A stretch of DNA of 64,000 bases from CAVVDY01 sp963819645 (GCA_963819645.1 CAWFWZ010000001.1:1364001-1428000); one strand, 5' to 3'. Positions 17,799-28,145 are shown, counted from the first letter of the stretch. The notes: generated by a model not told the origin, from the sequence alone. A program made the numbers and translations.

Positions 17799-20054
17799 AT
17801 GCCGATGACAACAGCAAGCATCACCTATCGGGCGCGACACGGTTCGGGTCGACGGACCTCAAAAAGTCACCGGAGTTGCACAGTACACCTCCGACTTCCA
17901 TTTTCCCGGGATGCTGTATGCGGTGCCGGTCGGAGCGACGATCGCGAAGGGAAAGATCACCAAGCTCGACACCAGCGCGGCTGAGACGATGCCCGGTGTA
18001 GTCGCGATCTTGCACCGCGGCAATATCGGCAAGATCTTTCGTTCCATCCCGGGGCCGGGTTTCTCAGGCATCTGCGAAGAGCGGCGTCCGCCTTTTGAAG
18101 ACGACGTTGTTCGCTACTACGGCCAGTACATTGCGCTCGCCGTGGCGGAGACGTTCGAAACCGCCAAAGCCGCTGCCGATGCGGTCGTTGCAACCTACGC
18201 TGCCGAAGAGCCGAACGTCGAACCGCAACTCGTAGCTGACGACGAGCCGGACGAAGTGATGACGACCTTCGGCCCGATGAAGCGTGTAGAAAGTCAGCGC
18301 GGTGATCCCGATGCTGCTTTCGCCGGCGCGCCGGTCAAGCTTGATCACACTTACGTCACGCCATTTGAGACGCACAACCCGATGGAGCCGCATTCCACAA
18401 CCGCGATCTGGGAAGGCTCAACCTTGACGCTGTACGAGTCCTCGCAAGGCGTGGTCAATCTGCGGGGTGTGCTTGCGCAGATGTTCGGTCTGCCCGCCGA
18501 AAACGTCCGCGTGATCACCAAGTTCGTCGGTTCGGGATTTGGGAGCAAGCTGTGGCCGTGGACGCTGTGTCCGCTGGCGGCAGCGGCTGCGCGACAAGTG
18601 GACGCGCCAGTGAGACTGGTGCTGCGCCCGCAAAATGATGTTCCACGCCGTTGGGCATCGGCCGCGCACGCAGCAGCGCGTTCGTCTGGGCGCAACACAA
18701 GGAAGGCAAGCTGGTTTCGCTGCAGCAGGATTACATCTACACACGATCGATGCTGGATGCCCATCATGAAGGCTGCGGCGAGGGCACGCCCTTCGCGTAC
18801 AGTGTGCCCAATCTGCGGGTGACCTTTGGCCGCACCAGGCGAAACATCGGCGGCGGGGCCGATATGCGCGGCCCTGGCCGAGTACCCGGGCTTTATGCGA
18901 TCGAATCGGCGATGAACGAACTGGCCCATCGAACTGAACATGGACCCCGTGCAACTTCGCATCATCAACGAACCGAAGATCGATGAGGGCCAGGGACTTC
19001 CATTTTCGTCGCGGCATTTGCTCGAATGCTTTCAAGTCGGGTGCAGAAAAATTCGGCTGGTCGAAGCGCAATCCCGCGGTCGGCTCGATGAAGCGCGACG
19101 GCTTAACACTTGGCTGGGGAATGGCTGGGTGCTCGTGGATTGCGGCTCGCTTTCCCGCCGCGGCCTACATTCAGCTTCGCGACGACGGCTCTTGCCGCGT
19201 GGCCAGCGCCACGCAGGACATCGGCACTGGCACCTACACGAACCTCGCACAGCTCGCATCGGCGAGAACGGGTGTTCCACTGGACAAAGTGGAAGTAGAA
19301 CTCGGCGATACTGCGTTTCCGGAAGGCCCGATCTCGGGCGGCTCGATGGCTACGCCCTCGTTGGTGAACGCGGTATTCGCCGCAGCTGACCAGGCGATCG
19401 AGTCGCTCAAAACGATTGCTGTTTCCACGCCGGGATCTCCGTTCGTGAACCACAAACCCGACGATCTGAGCTTCGATAACGGCGCACTGTTCCTGAAGGC
19501 AGGAAGGACCTGCGAACAGCGTGCCGTTCGACGACCTGCTTCGACGCGCCAACCTCCGCATGGTTACTGGCAACGGCCAGTCTCCGGCGACGTTCGGGAA
19601 CCCGGAGCCGAAGTTCTCGACCCAATCCTTCGGCTGTCACTTCGTCGAAGTCACGTGGCAACCGGAGATCGCCCGTTTGCGCGTCAGCCGAGTGGTCAGC
19701 GTGATCGATGCCGGCAAGATCATCAACCCGTTGGCTGGCCGCAATCAGATTCAGGGAGCAGTCGTGATGGGAGTGGGCATGGCGCTGCTGGAGGGCACGG
19801 AATACGATCCCCAAAACGGCGCGCCGATCAACAGCAGTCTGGCTGACTACCTGGTTGCGGTGAATGCCGACGCACCCTCGATCGACGTGCACTTCCTCGA
19901 CTATCCCGACAAGGAAATCAACGAGCTCGGAGCTCGCGGCATTGGCGAGATCGGGCTGGCTGGTATCGCCGCAGCAATCACCGATGCGGTGCACCATGCG
20001 ACTGGTGTCCGGGTGCGGGAATTGCCGGTGAGGATTGAAGACTTGCTCGCGTGA
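17799..20054 (+). pseudogene. Molybdopterin-binding large subunit, PaoC/XdhA-type (about six frameshifts)
   Basis: ATG 17799 follows GGAGGA. The corrected reading shows VDGPQKVTGVAQYTSDFHFP, then VRYYGQYIALAVAETFE, ETHNPMEPHSTTAIW, KFVGSGFGSKLWPWT, and near the end GARGIGEIGLAGIAAAI, where the E-x-G motif is the site of the catalytic glutamate in this family. Frame changes fall near 17810-17830, 18632-18635 (AAAA), 18701-18706, 18925-18927 (CCC), 19039-19041 (GGG) and 19504-19511; all are +1. Corrected length is about 750 aa. The enzyme would oxidise aldehydes or N-heterocycles if functional. Confidence 0.75.
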
Positions 20055-20061
20055 ATATCTG

Positions 20062-20306
20062 AATACGAAGAGCTGCGCTCGGGATCGATTGCATTGCCGG
20101 ATTGCGCATGACCCGGCGAATCGAAGGCGATGAGGCGATGAGTTTTCGTGATCTCTCCTTGCATCTGATTGCGGAAAACGCGCCAGCAAAGCGAATTGCC
20201 GTGGATCAATAACATCGGTGTGCTGCCCTGGCCACTCTCCTCGACTTGGAGGGAGCCCTGCGACGGGAGTATTGAGTATGATGTGCTGCCGAGTCGAGTT
20301 GCTCAT
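20062..20306 (-). pseudogene. N-terminal fragment of an alpha/beta hydrolase
   Basis: On the minus strand the reading gives QGSLQVEESGQGSTPMLLIH followed by GNSLCWRVFRNQM and HRLIAFDSPGHAQSGNAIDP. This is the start of an alpha/beta hydrolase: the H-G oxyanion strand, then F-D-x-P-G-H-G-x-S. It stops where it meets the 3' end of the convergent large-subunit gene, so the catalytic Ser, Asp and His regions are missing. An upstream ATG at 20306 is in another frame. It looks like a truncated remnant. Confidence 0.6.
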
Positions 20307-20399
20307 GCGGCTACTTCTCTACGTTCCGTCTCGCCAGGGCTCAGCTCGGCGAAGTCATCGGTGCGCTCTAAATCGCCAAAGCTTCGAGCAAGCCCGGCG

Positions 20400-20427
20400 G
20401 TGTCCACCCAGGACACGGGGCCTTTTT
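20400..20427 (+). terminator. Probable intrinsic terminator
   Basis: GTGTCC (20400-20405) and GGACAC (20411-20416) form a six-base-pair stem, followed by GGGGCC and a run of five T at 20423-20427. It would end transcription from the molybdenum hydroxylase side, or from an unseen short transcript, before tRNA-Phe. Confidence 0.45.
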
Positions 20428-20475
20428 GCTGTTGAGGGAGGTTTAACAATTGCGCCTAACTCATTGAAAATATGG

Positions 20476-20548
20476 TGGCCAGGGACGGAATCGAACCGCC
20501 GACGCCAGCCTTTTCAGGGCTGCGCTCTACCAGCTGAGCTACCTGGCC
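20476..20548 (-). tRNA. tRNA-Phe(GAA)
   Basis: The minus strand gives a full cloverleaf of 73 bases. The acceptor stem GGCCAGG pairs with CCTGGCC and the discriminator is A. The D-arm is GCTCAGCTGGTAGAGC, the anticodon arm CAGCC-CTGAAAA-GGCTG with anticodon GAA, and the T-arm GGCGGTTCGATTCCGTC. CCA is not encoded (CC follows the discriminator, then A-T). It stands alone. Confidence 0.95.
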
Positions 20549-20859
20549 ACGTGCGCGAATGCGCTTGGAAGGGGTGCGACTCGCTGATTATAACAATCAG
20601 CGCGCGAGTTTGGCGAACACCAGTGACATCGCTTGGGCAATAGTCACTCGATGTTCGCTTTAGCTCTTTTGTGTATCCACCAAGAAGTGCCAGGAAGTAG
20701 TGTGAAGCGCTTTGCTTCGGCAAGCCTGGGAGCCGGTGCCCTTGGCGCATTGTAGTCGTGTTTCGGATCTGGCGAAGAGTAACGAAAGGCGAATCGCGGG
20801 ATGAATGGGCAGCCCCGTCCGGCACACGGCCGAACGAGGGCCAGATAAGCGAAGCGTAC
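20549..20859. other. Noncoding stretch between tRNA-Phe and OmpA-like gene
   Basis: About 310 bases with no convincing gene. It must contain the promoter of tRNA-Phe on the minus strand and the 3' end of the OmpA-like transcript. I see no strong hairpin or repeat. Confidence 0.4.
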
Positions 20860-21326
20860 TTACAACGCGTGGTCGGGCTGCACGATGTCAGCGCGCCGGT
20901 TGTCCTGGAAGCAGGAGTCATCCTGTGCTTGGCATACCGGATAGAGCTTGCCCCATCCCGTAGCGAAACCGACCTGCGAACCGTTGACCCCTGACTTGAT
21001 CAGGTCCTCTTTGATGAACTGTGCGCGACGGTAGGAGAGCGCCAGGTTGTAGACCACATCGCCGCGACTATCCGCCCGCCCCTGGATCCAGAAGTTCGCA
21101 TCGGGATGCTGCTTCAGCCAGTCGGCATCTGCCCTTAGCACGTCGGGATTCTCAACCCGGTTGTAAACATTGAAAGGGAAGAGAACGGTCTTCACATTCT
21201 GCGAGAACTCCGGCGTCTGCGAGGTGAACGGGTTCTGGGCCGAAGCTGTACCTGCAGAGAGAGCGAGGATAGTACGAGAAGCAGTGTCGTTGTAGCTACG
21301 GCGTAGGCACACTTGCGCTGCAACAC
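20860..21326 (-). CDS. OmpA-domain peptidoglycan-binding protein (frameshift in CT repeat)
   Basis: A secreted protein of about 155 aa. GTG 21326 with AAGGAG eight bases upstream opens a signal peptide (LQRKCAYAVATTTLLLVLSS). After a frame change inside the CT repeat at 21256-21263, the second frame continues SAGTASAQNPFTSQTPEFSQ. The C-terminal OmpA-like domain shows DANFWIQGRADSRGDVVYN followed by LALSYRRAQFIKEDL, the usual peptidoglycan-binding motif with D and R positions. It is a small single-domain OmpA/Pal-like protein. Whether the CT-repeat indel is real slippage or an error is open; one extra or two missing bases restore the frame. Confidence 0.7.
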
Positions 21327-21450
21327 GATTAGGTCTCCTTTAGTGGTTAGCCTCGCAGCATTGCTGCGACCGTACAACCTGGAAATCGGCAGTATAAATG
21401 TCGTCCCTCACCCACAAGATGAAAACTCGATGAAAGCGTGCGGGTAACCC

Positions 21451-21474
21451 GTTACCTACTCTGTTACCTACTCT
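21451..21474. repeat. Tandem 12-base repeat upstream of porin gene
   Basis: GTTACCTACTCT occurs twice in direct succession in the roughly 300-base gap (21327-21627) between the divergent OmpA-like and porin genes. The rest of this gap shows no gene; it should hold both promoters. Confidence 0.5.
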
Positions 21475-21627
21475 GTTCGTACAACTTTAACAATCTATTC
21501 AAATTTCCTTAACTTTCGCAACCTACGATTCGCTAGGAAATCGTTTGGGTCAGGGCTGCGGTTGCTTAGGTTTCTAACGGCATTTGTATTTGTGCGGTTC
21601 ATCCTGCCACTGATCACAGGAGAGACA

Positions 21628-23359
21628 ATGAAATTTCCATTGATCCTTGCGCTGTCGTGCGCCATGACGTGCAGCGTCTTTGCGCAAACCCAAGACGGTG
21701 AAACCAAGCCGAAGACCCAGCATAAGGGATCGGCGAAGTCAGTGTTTCCCAATGATATTCAAGAGCTTAAGGACGCGGTAGCTGCCCAGCAGGAACAGAT
21801 CAAGCAGCTACAACAGCAGATCTCCACTCGCGACCAGGCTATTCAGCAGTTACAGAATGAGGTAAAGAACATTCCCACCCCGCCTGCTCCGCCGGCTCGC
21901 GACGGACTACGGTCCGGACGTCAACGCCCTGCAGGGCGACGTGAAAGACCTGAAGGCGCAGGATGTGAGTATGGCCGATACTCTGACCGAGACGCAAAAG
22001 CGCATCGGCGATCTGGAGTCACCGACCGCCATCCACTACAAGGGTGTCACAATCGCGCCGGGAGGCTTCCTGGCGGGTGAAACGGTTTGGAGACAGCGTG
22101 CCACTATCGGCGACATCAACACCCCATTCAACAGCACTCCGTTCTCTGCCGCAGGGCAGGCTCGCCAAGGTGAGTTCTACGGATCAGGCCGTCAGTCCCG
22201 CTTGTCGCTGTTGATCCAAGGCAAGACGGGTTCGATGAATCTCACGGGCTACTACGAGATGGACTTCCTGTCCGCAGGTACCACTTCGAACAACAACCAG
22301 AGCAACAGCTACACCATGCGTCAGCGGCAAGCGTGGGCGCAGGCGGCGCTTCATAACGGCTGGACCTTCACCGCCGGCCAGATGTGGAGCCTGGTGATGG
22401 AGACCCGGAAGGGCCTGGATAACCGAACCGAAGCTACGCCGCTGCAGATCGACGCGCAGTACGTAGCCGGCATGAGTTGGGATCGCGGATACGGCTTCCG
22501 CGTGACCAAGAACTTCCACAACAAGACGTGGTTAGGCCTATCGGTTGAAAACTCTCAGGAGATCGTGACAGCCCATGGCAATCCCACCAACTTCCTGCTC
22601 GGTGGGCCGGGCACTGGTGGCGGTCTTTACAATTCGTTAGCAAACTATTCGTCCAACGTATCGCCGGACTTCGTCGGGAAGCTGCACTTCGAGCCCGGGT
22701 TCGGAACCTACGAGATATTCGCAGTGGGCAGTATCTTCCGTGAACGCATTTACCCGAACGCGCCAACCAACGCTACCGGAGCGTATAACAGCGAGACAGG
22801 CGGCGTGGGATGGGGAGCTAATGCTCGCTGGCTCTTTGCCCAGAAGAAGATTGAGACCGGATTGCACTTTATGGGCGGCAACGGCGTAGGCCGGTACGGG
22901 ACCTCAGGACTGCCCGATGCGACAGTAAGTGGAAACGGCGTCTTGCATCCGCTGCGCTCCTACCAGGCCTTGGCAGAACTCGACTTACACTTGCCGAAGT
23001 GGGATTGGTACTTCGACGGCGGTGGCGAGTACGTGGGCAGCTGGTCGACTCTTCTCAAAGGAAAACCTGTGGGATACGGAGCACCGTATTTCGTCAACAC
23101 CGGTTGCGCTACCGAAACGGTACCCACTGCAGCTAACGGTTACGGTCCTGGACCGCTGGCGAATTGTACGGGCGACACGCGCGCCATCATCGAAGGCACC
23201 GCAGGATTCTGGTACAAACCCTACAACGGCCCCAAGGGCAGATTGCAGATGGGAATGCAGTACTCGTACCTTACCCGCGGTACCTGGAATGGCATTGGCG
23301 GCAAACCCGACGCCATTAACAACATGCTCTTCACCTCGTTCCGTTATTACTTGCCGTAA
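21628..23359 (+). CDS. Outer-membrane porin with N-terminal coiled coil (frameshifted)
   Basis: ATG 21628 follows AGGAGAG and opens the signal peptide KFPLILALSCAMTCSVFA. A coiled coil follows (DAVAAQQEQIKQLQQQISTR, about residues 45-75), which resembles the trimeric periplasmic stalk of such porins. The frame changes near 21900-21905, where an extra C breaks PPAATDYGPDVNALQGDVKD. Then comes a beta-barrel with strands such as LTGYYEMDFLSA and the end strand MLFTSFRYYLP, closing in aromatic-rich residues. The corrected protein is about 576 aa. Substrate is unknown. A good terminator follows directly. Confidence 0.75.
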
Positions 23360-23368
23360 CTCTCACAC

Positions 23369-23405
23369 AGGGTGGTTGGCATCGGCCTGCCACCCTGGTT
23401 TTTTT
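23369..23405 (+). terminator. Rho-independent terminator after porin
   Basis: AGGGTGG (23369-23375) pairs with CCACCCT (23390-23396), and seven T follow at 23399-23405. It starts nine bases after the porin stop codon. Confidence 0.85.
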
Positions 23406-23477
23406 GCCCTGACCTCCCCTTAGTAAATTTTGAGATGATATGTGGCTTCGGCTTTGTATTTTCGGCCAGGAGGCCTC

Positions 23478-24026
23478 ATGCGCTGCGCGAGTCTCATCCT
23501 ATTGGCAGTTGTGGCCGCAGGTTCAACGGTGCAGAGCCAAACAAAGCACGCTATCTCATCGCATACGAACTTACAGGTGACCAGCCCGGCTTTCGCTTCG
23601 GGTAATGCAATTCCACGCGAGTACACCTGTGATGGACCTGATCAATCACCGGAGCTTCGCTGGAACGAATTTCCGGCAGGTATCGTGACTTTTGCTCTGG
23701 TGATGGATGATCCCGACGCTCCCGCTGGCGATTGGGTGCATTGGGTCGTGTGGAACATCCCGGCAACTTCGCACGGTCTGGCCGAAAATTCTTCGCGGCA
23801 GGAGCAGTTCGCCGACGGCACCCGCCAGGGGCGCAATGACTTCGGCAAGGTCGGCTACAACGGCCCCTGTCCTCCTCCGGGGAGGCCGCATCGCTATTTT
23901 TTTCATGTGTATGCCGTCGCTACAAAACTCGGCCTTCCTGCGGGAGCTTCTCGCGCTGAACTCGATTCGGCACTGAAAGGGCACATCTTAGCCGAAGCAG
24001 AGTACATGGGGACCTATCGTCGTTGA
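23478..24026 (+). CDS. YbhB/YbcL-type PEBP (Raf kinase inhibitor-like) protein
   Basis: A 182-residue secreted protein. ATG 23478 has AGGAGG four bases upstream and begins a signal peptide (RCASLILLAVVAAGSTVQS). The mature domain shows the bacterial PEBP pattern: IPREYTCDGPDQSPELRW, TFALVMDDPDAPAGDWVHWV, then NDFGKVGYNGPCPPPGRPHR followed by YFFHVYAV. The D-P-D-A-P and G-P-C-P-P-x-G-x-P-H-R motifs form the ligand pocket. Physiological ligand and role in bacteria are not known. It stands alone between the porin terminator and a hypothetical gene. Confidence 0.9.
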   Translation: MRCASLILLAVVAAGSTVQSQTKHAISSHTNLQVTSPAFASGNAIPREYTCDGPDQSPELRWNEFPAGIVTFALVMDDPDAPAGDWVHWVVWNIPATSHGLAENSSRQEQFADGTRQGRNDFGKVGYNGPCPPPGRPHRYFFHVYAVATKLGLPAGASRAELDSALKGHILAEAEYMGTYRR

Positions 24027-24096
24027 TCATTCGAACTAAGGCCCTCAAGTCTTCTACTCATGGAGGCAGCTCTGGTTTCTGCGTAGCATTAGGCAG

Positions 24097-25387
24097 ATGT
24101 GTTTTAGATATTTCCGCTTTCTTCTACCTTCCTTATTGCTGACTGCCTTCGCGGCCTCGGTCGCGCAAGCTCAAACTACCTCGCCATCGTTGAAGGATAA
24201 TGTCCCTGCAAAAAAGGCTTCTGCGACGAGTGTGACAGAGTCTCCCGCCAGCCAATCGACGGAGGCGGGACGGAAGAAGTTCGTGCTCGACGTTGTGCAA
24301 TCAGCCGTCGCGTTGCCGCAACCCGATCCGCAAGATCGGCTGCGCGTGCTCTCCGCTGCTACCAGCCTTATCTCACCCATCGATAACAAGATGGCGAAGC
24401 AGTTCGCCAAAGAGGGAGCCCGTATCGAGACCGAGCTGGTTTCATCGGGCCAGAAGCCGGCGGTCTCCATGATCGCTGACGGCCAGGTCGACTGCGCCTC
24501 GGCGCTGGATTTTGTGCAGACAATTCCGCCCGCGTCAGTCCTCGACGCCGAGCCGTCGCTGGTGGGTGCGATTACAAACTGTCCCGAGGTCCGCCAGTCG
24601 GCATCGCGCAAGGTCGAGGCCGGCATGCAGCAGGGAGTCGTCGCAGCTCGCGCCATCCTTGCCCTGATGGAATTGGGCGGCATGCAATCGCAGTGGTCGC
24701 GCCAGATGTTCGTCAATCTGTTTGCGTCACTGCCGGCGGACGCGGTGCACTATGTAAAGGAAGCTCCCAATTACGCAGCGATGTTCGTGCGGGCTGCTCC
24801 TGAGATGGACAAAGACGCGGTGAAAACTGCAGGCCTGAAGTTTCTGTTATGGATGGGCAAGCTTCCGGACAGTAATGAGCGCAAAGTCGCGGTCAATATG
24901 ACGACCGATGCTCTGAGCACCATCCTCGGCAAGGATGGCTTACGATGAACTGCTGCGCTCGGATGTGATGGCGCAGCAGGTTGCGGCCACCGCAGACAAA
25001 GATGCCGTCCTGACGCCACCGGCGGAAGAGAACGTCTCCGTACTACAGGCCATGCAGAAGACCGACGATCGCACCTCGGAGCTGGAAGCATTACCGCCGT
25101 CGATGCGTGCGCGTGAAGCGGCAGCCAGTGGATTCGCCAGCGGGACGGCCGGTGATCGCAAAGCGGCCGATCATTATTTCGACATAGCTTTCTCGTCACT
25201 CGACGAAGTCTGGTCATCGCGCGCTTCGCTCAGCACCAGCGCGCCAGCGGTGGTGCAGGAGGTGAGTGAGGCCGCCGCCCAGGTCGATCCCACCCAGGCA
25301 TTGCAACGCACCGAGAGATTGCAAGATCCCTCGGCCGAGGCCATCGGCATGCTGGCGGTCGCGCGCGTGGTTGTGGGCAGCGAGTGA
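24097..25387 (+). CDS. Secreted hypothetical protein (frameshifted)
   Basis: I do not recognise a domain. The first 284 codons begin with a signal peptide (RFLLPSLLLTAFAASVAQAQ) and continue as a helical protein with QDRLRVLSAATSLIS and FVNLFASLPADAVHYVKEAP. The frame ends KDGLR-stop near 24948, but the next frame continues AYDELLRSDVMAQQVAATAD for another 150 codons in the same style. A single extra G at 24934-24936 would explain it, giving one protein of about 429 aa. The alternative is two genes overlapping by 14 bases, with the second starting at ATG 24935. The second part has helical, repeat-like composition (VLQAMQKTDDRTSELEALPP). Confidence 0.55.
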
Positions 25388-25439
25388 AAATCCGCTCTCT
25401 ACGCGGCCTCGATTAGAATCAAGTGCGGGTAAGCCCCGC

Positions 25440-26523
25440 ATGCACATTCCTGACGGATACCTGAGCCCATCGACGTGCGCCGCGCTGTACTGCGGAACGA
25501 TTGCGGCCTGGTACGTCTGTCTCGAAGCGGCTCAAACGAGTGCTGCTGACCCGGGTCGTTCCGCTCATCTCGGTTTTCGCCGCGTTTGCTTTCGTGGTGA
25601 TGATGTTCAACCTTCCGCTGCCGGGAGGAACCACGGGCCATGCGCTGGGTGTGACCATCGCCGCGATTGTGCTTGGTCCAGCGGGAGCGGTGCTCTCGAC
25701 GTCGCTGGCGATCGGACTGCAAGCTCTTCTGTTCGGAGACGGCGGCATCACCACGCTGGGCGCGAACTGCTTCAACATGGCGGTGATCGGCTCACTGGTG
25801 GCTTATATCTGTTATCGCGCGCTGGCGGCGCGAGCTCCGATCGATGCGCGCCGAAGAGTAATCGCTGCGGGGATTGCCGGATATCTGGCGGCCAATGCAT
25901 CCGCGCTGGCGGCAGCCGTGGAACTTGGCATTCAACCGGCGCTGTTTCATGATGCCGCCGGTGCTCCGCTGTATGCGCCTTACCCACTGAAGATTGCAGT
26001 TCCGGCAATGATGATCGGACATCTCACCTTTGCCGGAATTGCCGAAGCGTTGATTTCCGCGGGCTTGGTGGCGTATCTGCAAGCTGCTGATCCGGCGCTG
26101 CTGATGGCGACCTCGGGTGGTGCGGCAATAGGAAGAGGCGTACGGGAAACGCGCACGCCTGCTTCTTCGCGTAGGCTGTGGGCCACAGTTGCGTTGTTGC
26201 TGATATTTACGCCGCTGGGAATTCTCGCCACCGGCAAGGCGTGGGGTGAATGGGCGCCCAGTGACTTTCTTCATCCTGATTCGCGCGCGCAGATTGCGGT
26301 AGCGTCGCACAGTGCGTTGCCCCCCGCTGCGCCTCCCAGCGGCATGGCTCGCATGGCAACCGTCTGGACCTCACCGTTTCCGGCGTACGCTCCGGCGTTT
26401 GTGAAGAGCCGTGCGCTGGGATACTTGCTCTCCGCCATGTTTGGCGTAGGAGTGTTTTTGCTTATTGCCCTTTTCGCGCAAAGCCGCTTGCGAGCACACT
26501 CGCGTCCGGAACAGGTCACGTGA
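25440..26523 (+). CDS. cbiM: Cobalt/nickel ECF transporter substrate-binding component CbiM (frameshifted)
   Basis: ATG 25440 gives the diagnostic N-terminus MHIPDGYLSP; in known CbiM/NikM the free amino group and His2 bind the metal. The first frame runs to TIAAWYVCLEA. A +1 change near 25511-25518 shifts into the frame KRLKRVLLTRVVPLISVFAA, with LPGGTTGHALGVTIAAIVLG and GANCFNMAVIGSLVAYICYR, all CbiM family blocks. The C-terminal part (about residues 235-340) has a periplasmic stretch with WGEWAPSDF and a last helix, resembling a fused CbiN/NikN unit. Corrected length is about 360 aa. It overlaps cbiQ by four bases. No cobalamin riboswitch is seen upstream. Confidence 0.85.
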
Positions 26524-27326
26524 GCCGCTCGAACATCCTTGGCTCGACCCTGAAAAGCCTCAGCCGAGCGTTGAGCCGGGCAGTCATCAGCGAGCAAACC
26601 GCTCGGCGTTCTGGTCTGATGCAGTGGCTCGATCCTCGCGTGCGTGTGCTGGGGACTCTTCTGCTGGTGATAGCCGTTGTACTCGTGCACAAAATCGCTG
26701 TGCTGCTTGCGTTGTTTGCCGTTGCGATTGTGCTCGCCCTCGCGTCGGCGGTCACGCTTCGAACTCTCACGCTGCGCGTGTGGCTTGTTGTACTGGCATT
26801 CACGGGCATAATTGCACTTCCAGCGCTCTTTCTGACACCTGGCGAGCCACTCTCCGGTGTCTCATCCATCACACGCCAGGGACTTCACACCGCTGTGATG
26901 TTAATTGCGCGCGTCGAAACTGCCGTAACGTTTACGACGGTGCTGGTGCTGACGACAGCCTGGGCACAAATCTTGAAGGCGCTACGTTCGCTGGGTATGC
27001 CGAAGGAAGTAGTGATGATGCTGGCCATGGCGCATCGTTACATCTTTCTTCTGGCTGAGACTGCCACGCAGATGTTCGAGTCGCGCGAAAGCCGGCGAGT
27101 CGGAGTATTGCGCGGCAGCGAGCAGAGGCGACTGGTCGCTCAAACCGCCGGCGTCCTGATGAGCAAAAGCATGGATCTGAGCCAGGAGGTTTTTCTGGCC
27201 ATGCAATCCAGAGGCTATCGTGGCGACGTCGTTACGCTAACCGAGCGGCGATTGCTGCCGAGCGACTATCTTGCCATCCTCGTGGTCGCCGGTGTTAGCG
27301 CTCTGGCAATATGGTTGGGACGGTAA
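26520..27326 (+). CDS. cbiQ: ECF transporter T component CbiQ
   Basis: A 268-residue membrane protein with about five hydrophobic segments and the coupling-helix motif near the C-terminus: QMFESRESRRVGVL and LAMQSRGYRGDV. These Arg-containing motifs, A/E-x-R and S-R-G, dock the T component on the ATPase. FDPRxK-like MQWLDPRVRVLGTLLL at residues 34-49 is the conserved start of the family. GTG 26520 overlaps the CbiM stop as GTGA. It links CbiM to CbiO in metal import. Confidence 0.88.
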   Translation: MSRSNILGSTLKSLSRALSRAVISEQTARRSGLMQWLDPRVRVLGTLLLVIAVVLVHKIAVLLALFAVAIVLALASAVTLRTLTLRVWLVVLAFTGIIALPALFLTPGEPLSGVSSITRQGLHTAVMLIARVETAVTFTTVLVLTTAWAQILKALRSLGMPKEVVMMLAMAHRYIFLLAETATQMFESRESRRVGVLRGSEQRRLVAQTAGVLMSKSMDLSQEVFLAMQSRGYRGDVVTLTERRLLPSDYLAILVVAGVSALAIWLGR

Positions 27327-27332
27327 CCCGCA

Positions 27333-28145
27333 TTGACTTCATTGTTCGAATGCCGCGACGTACATTTCGAGTACGATCGCGTGCCCGCGTTGCAAGGCCT
27401 CTCGCTGCAGGTCGCGCCGGGAGAGTCAGTCGCGCTGGTTGGAGCGAACGGTTCCGGCAAATCCACGCTGCTGCGATTACTCGATGGCCTTTGCTTCGCG
27501 TCGCAGGGAAGTGTTTCGTTTTGCGGAGATGTTCTGACGCAAGATCGCTTGCAGTCCGATGACTTCGGACTGCCGTTTCGCCGCCGGGTCGCGCTGGTCT
27601 TTCAGAATCCCGACGTGCAGCTCTTCAATCCGACGGTGTTCGATGAAGTCGCTTTCGGTCCCGCTCAACTCCGCTTGCCGAAGGCGGAGATTCTTCAGCG
27701 AGTGGAGCAAGCGTTGCAGCTTATGCGGATCGAACATCTGCGGGACCGGCCGCCATACCGGCTCTCAGGAGGCGAGAAGAAACGTGTGGCGCTGGCGTCG
27801 GTAATCGTGCTTGAGCCTGACGTTATCCTGCTCGACGAGCCGACTTCCACGCTTGACCCGCGCAGTCAGAGTCAGTTGATTGATCTGCTGCAAAGTTGGA
27901 AGAGCGCGTCGAAAACCATCATCACGGCGACCCATCAGCTCGAAATCCTCGACGAGCTGGCCGACCGCCTAGTTGTCTTGGAAGAAGGCAAAGTCGCCGC
28001 CTCAGGCGCGACGCGAGACATTCTCGGCGACTTCGATCTGCTGCTGCGGACCAACTTAGTGCACGCTCACCGCCATTCACACGGCGGTGTGACGCACTCC
28101 CATCCGCATCGCCATTCCCATGTGGACCATAAGCATGAGGCTTAA
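27333..28145 (+). CDS. cbiO: ECF transporter ATPase CbiO with His-rich tail
   Basis: A 270-residue ABC ATPase. Walker A is GANGSGKST, the Q-loop lies in VFQNPDVQLF, the signature is LSGGEKKRVALAS, Walker B is VILLDEP followed by TSTLDPRS, and the switch His sits in ITATHQLE. The last 25 or so residues are a His-rich tail (HAHRHSHGGVTHSHPHRHSH) that is not needed for the ATPase fold and probably binds Ni or Co. The start is TTG 27333, six bases after cbiQ, with no strong ribosome site. It completes the CbiM-Q-O importer. Confidence 0.88.
   Translation: MTSLFECRDVHFEYDRVPALQGLSLQVAPGESVALVGANGSGKSTLLRLLDGLCFASQGSVSFCGDVLTQDRLQSDDFGLPFRRRVALVFQNPDVQLFNPTVFDEVAFGPAQLRLPKAEILQRVEQALQLMRIEHLRDRPPYRLSGGEKKRVALASVIVLEPDVILLDEPTSTLDPRSQSQLIDLLQSWKSASKTIITATHQLEILDELADRLVVLEEGKVAASGATRDILGDFDLLLRTNLVHAHRHSHGGVTHSHPHRHSHVDHKHEA

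Noticed and set aside
19407..20306. 299-codon minus-strand frame across the Pao-type large subunit
   Set aside because: Only its first few codons could belong to the hydrolase fragment; the rest is antisense to conserved molybdenum-enzyme motifs.
25388..25439. Possible cobalamin riboswitch before cbiM
   Set aside because: The gap to the preceding gene is only about 50 bases and has no B12-box; too short for the riboswitch.
26982..27206. Minus-strand small gene inside cbiQ
   Set aside because: Antisense shadow of a well-supported CbiQ reading with no ribosome site.
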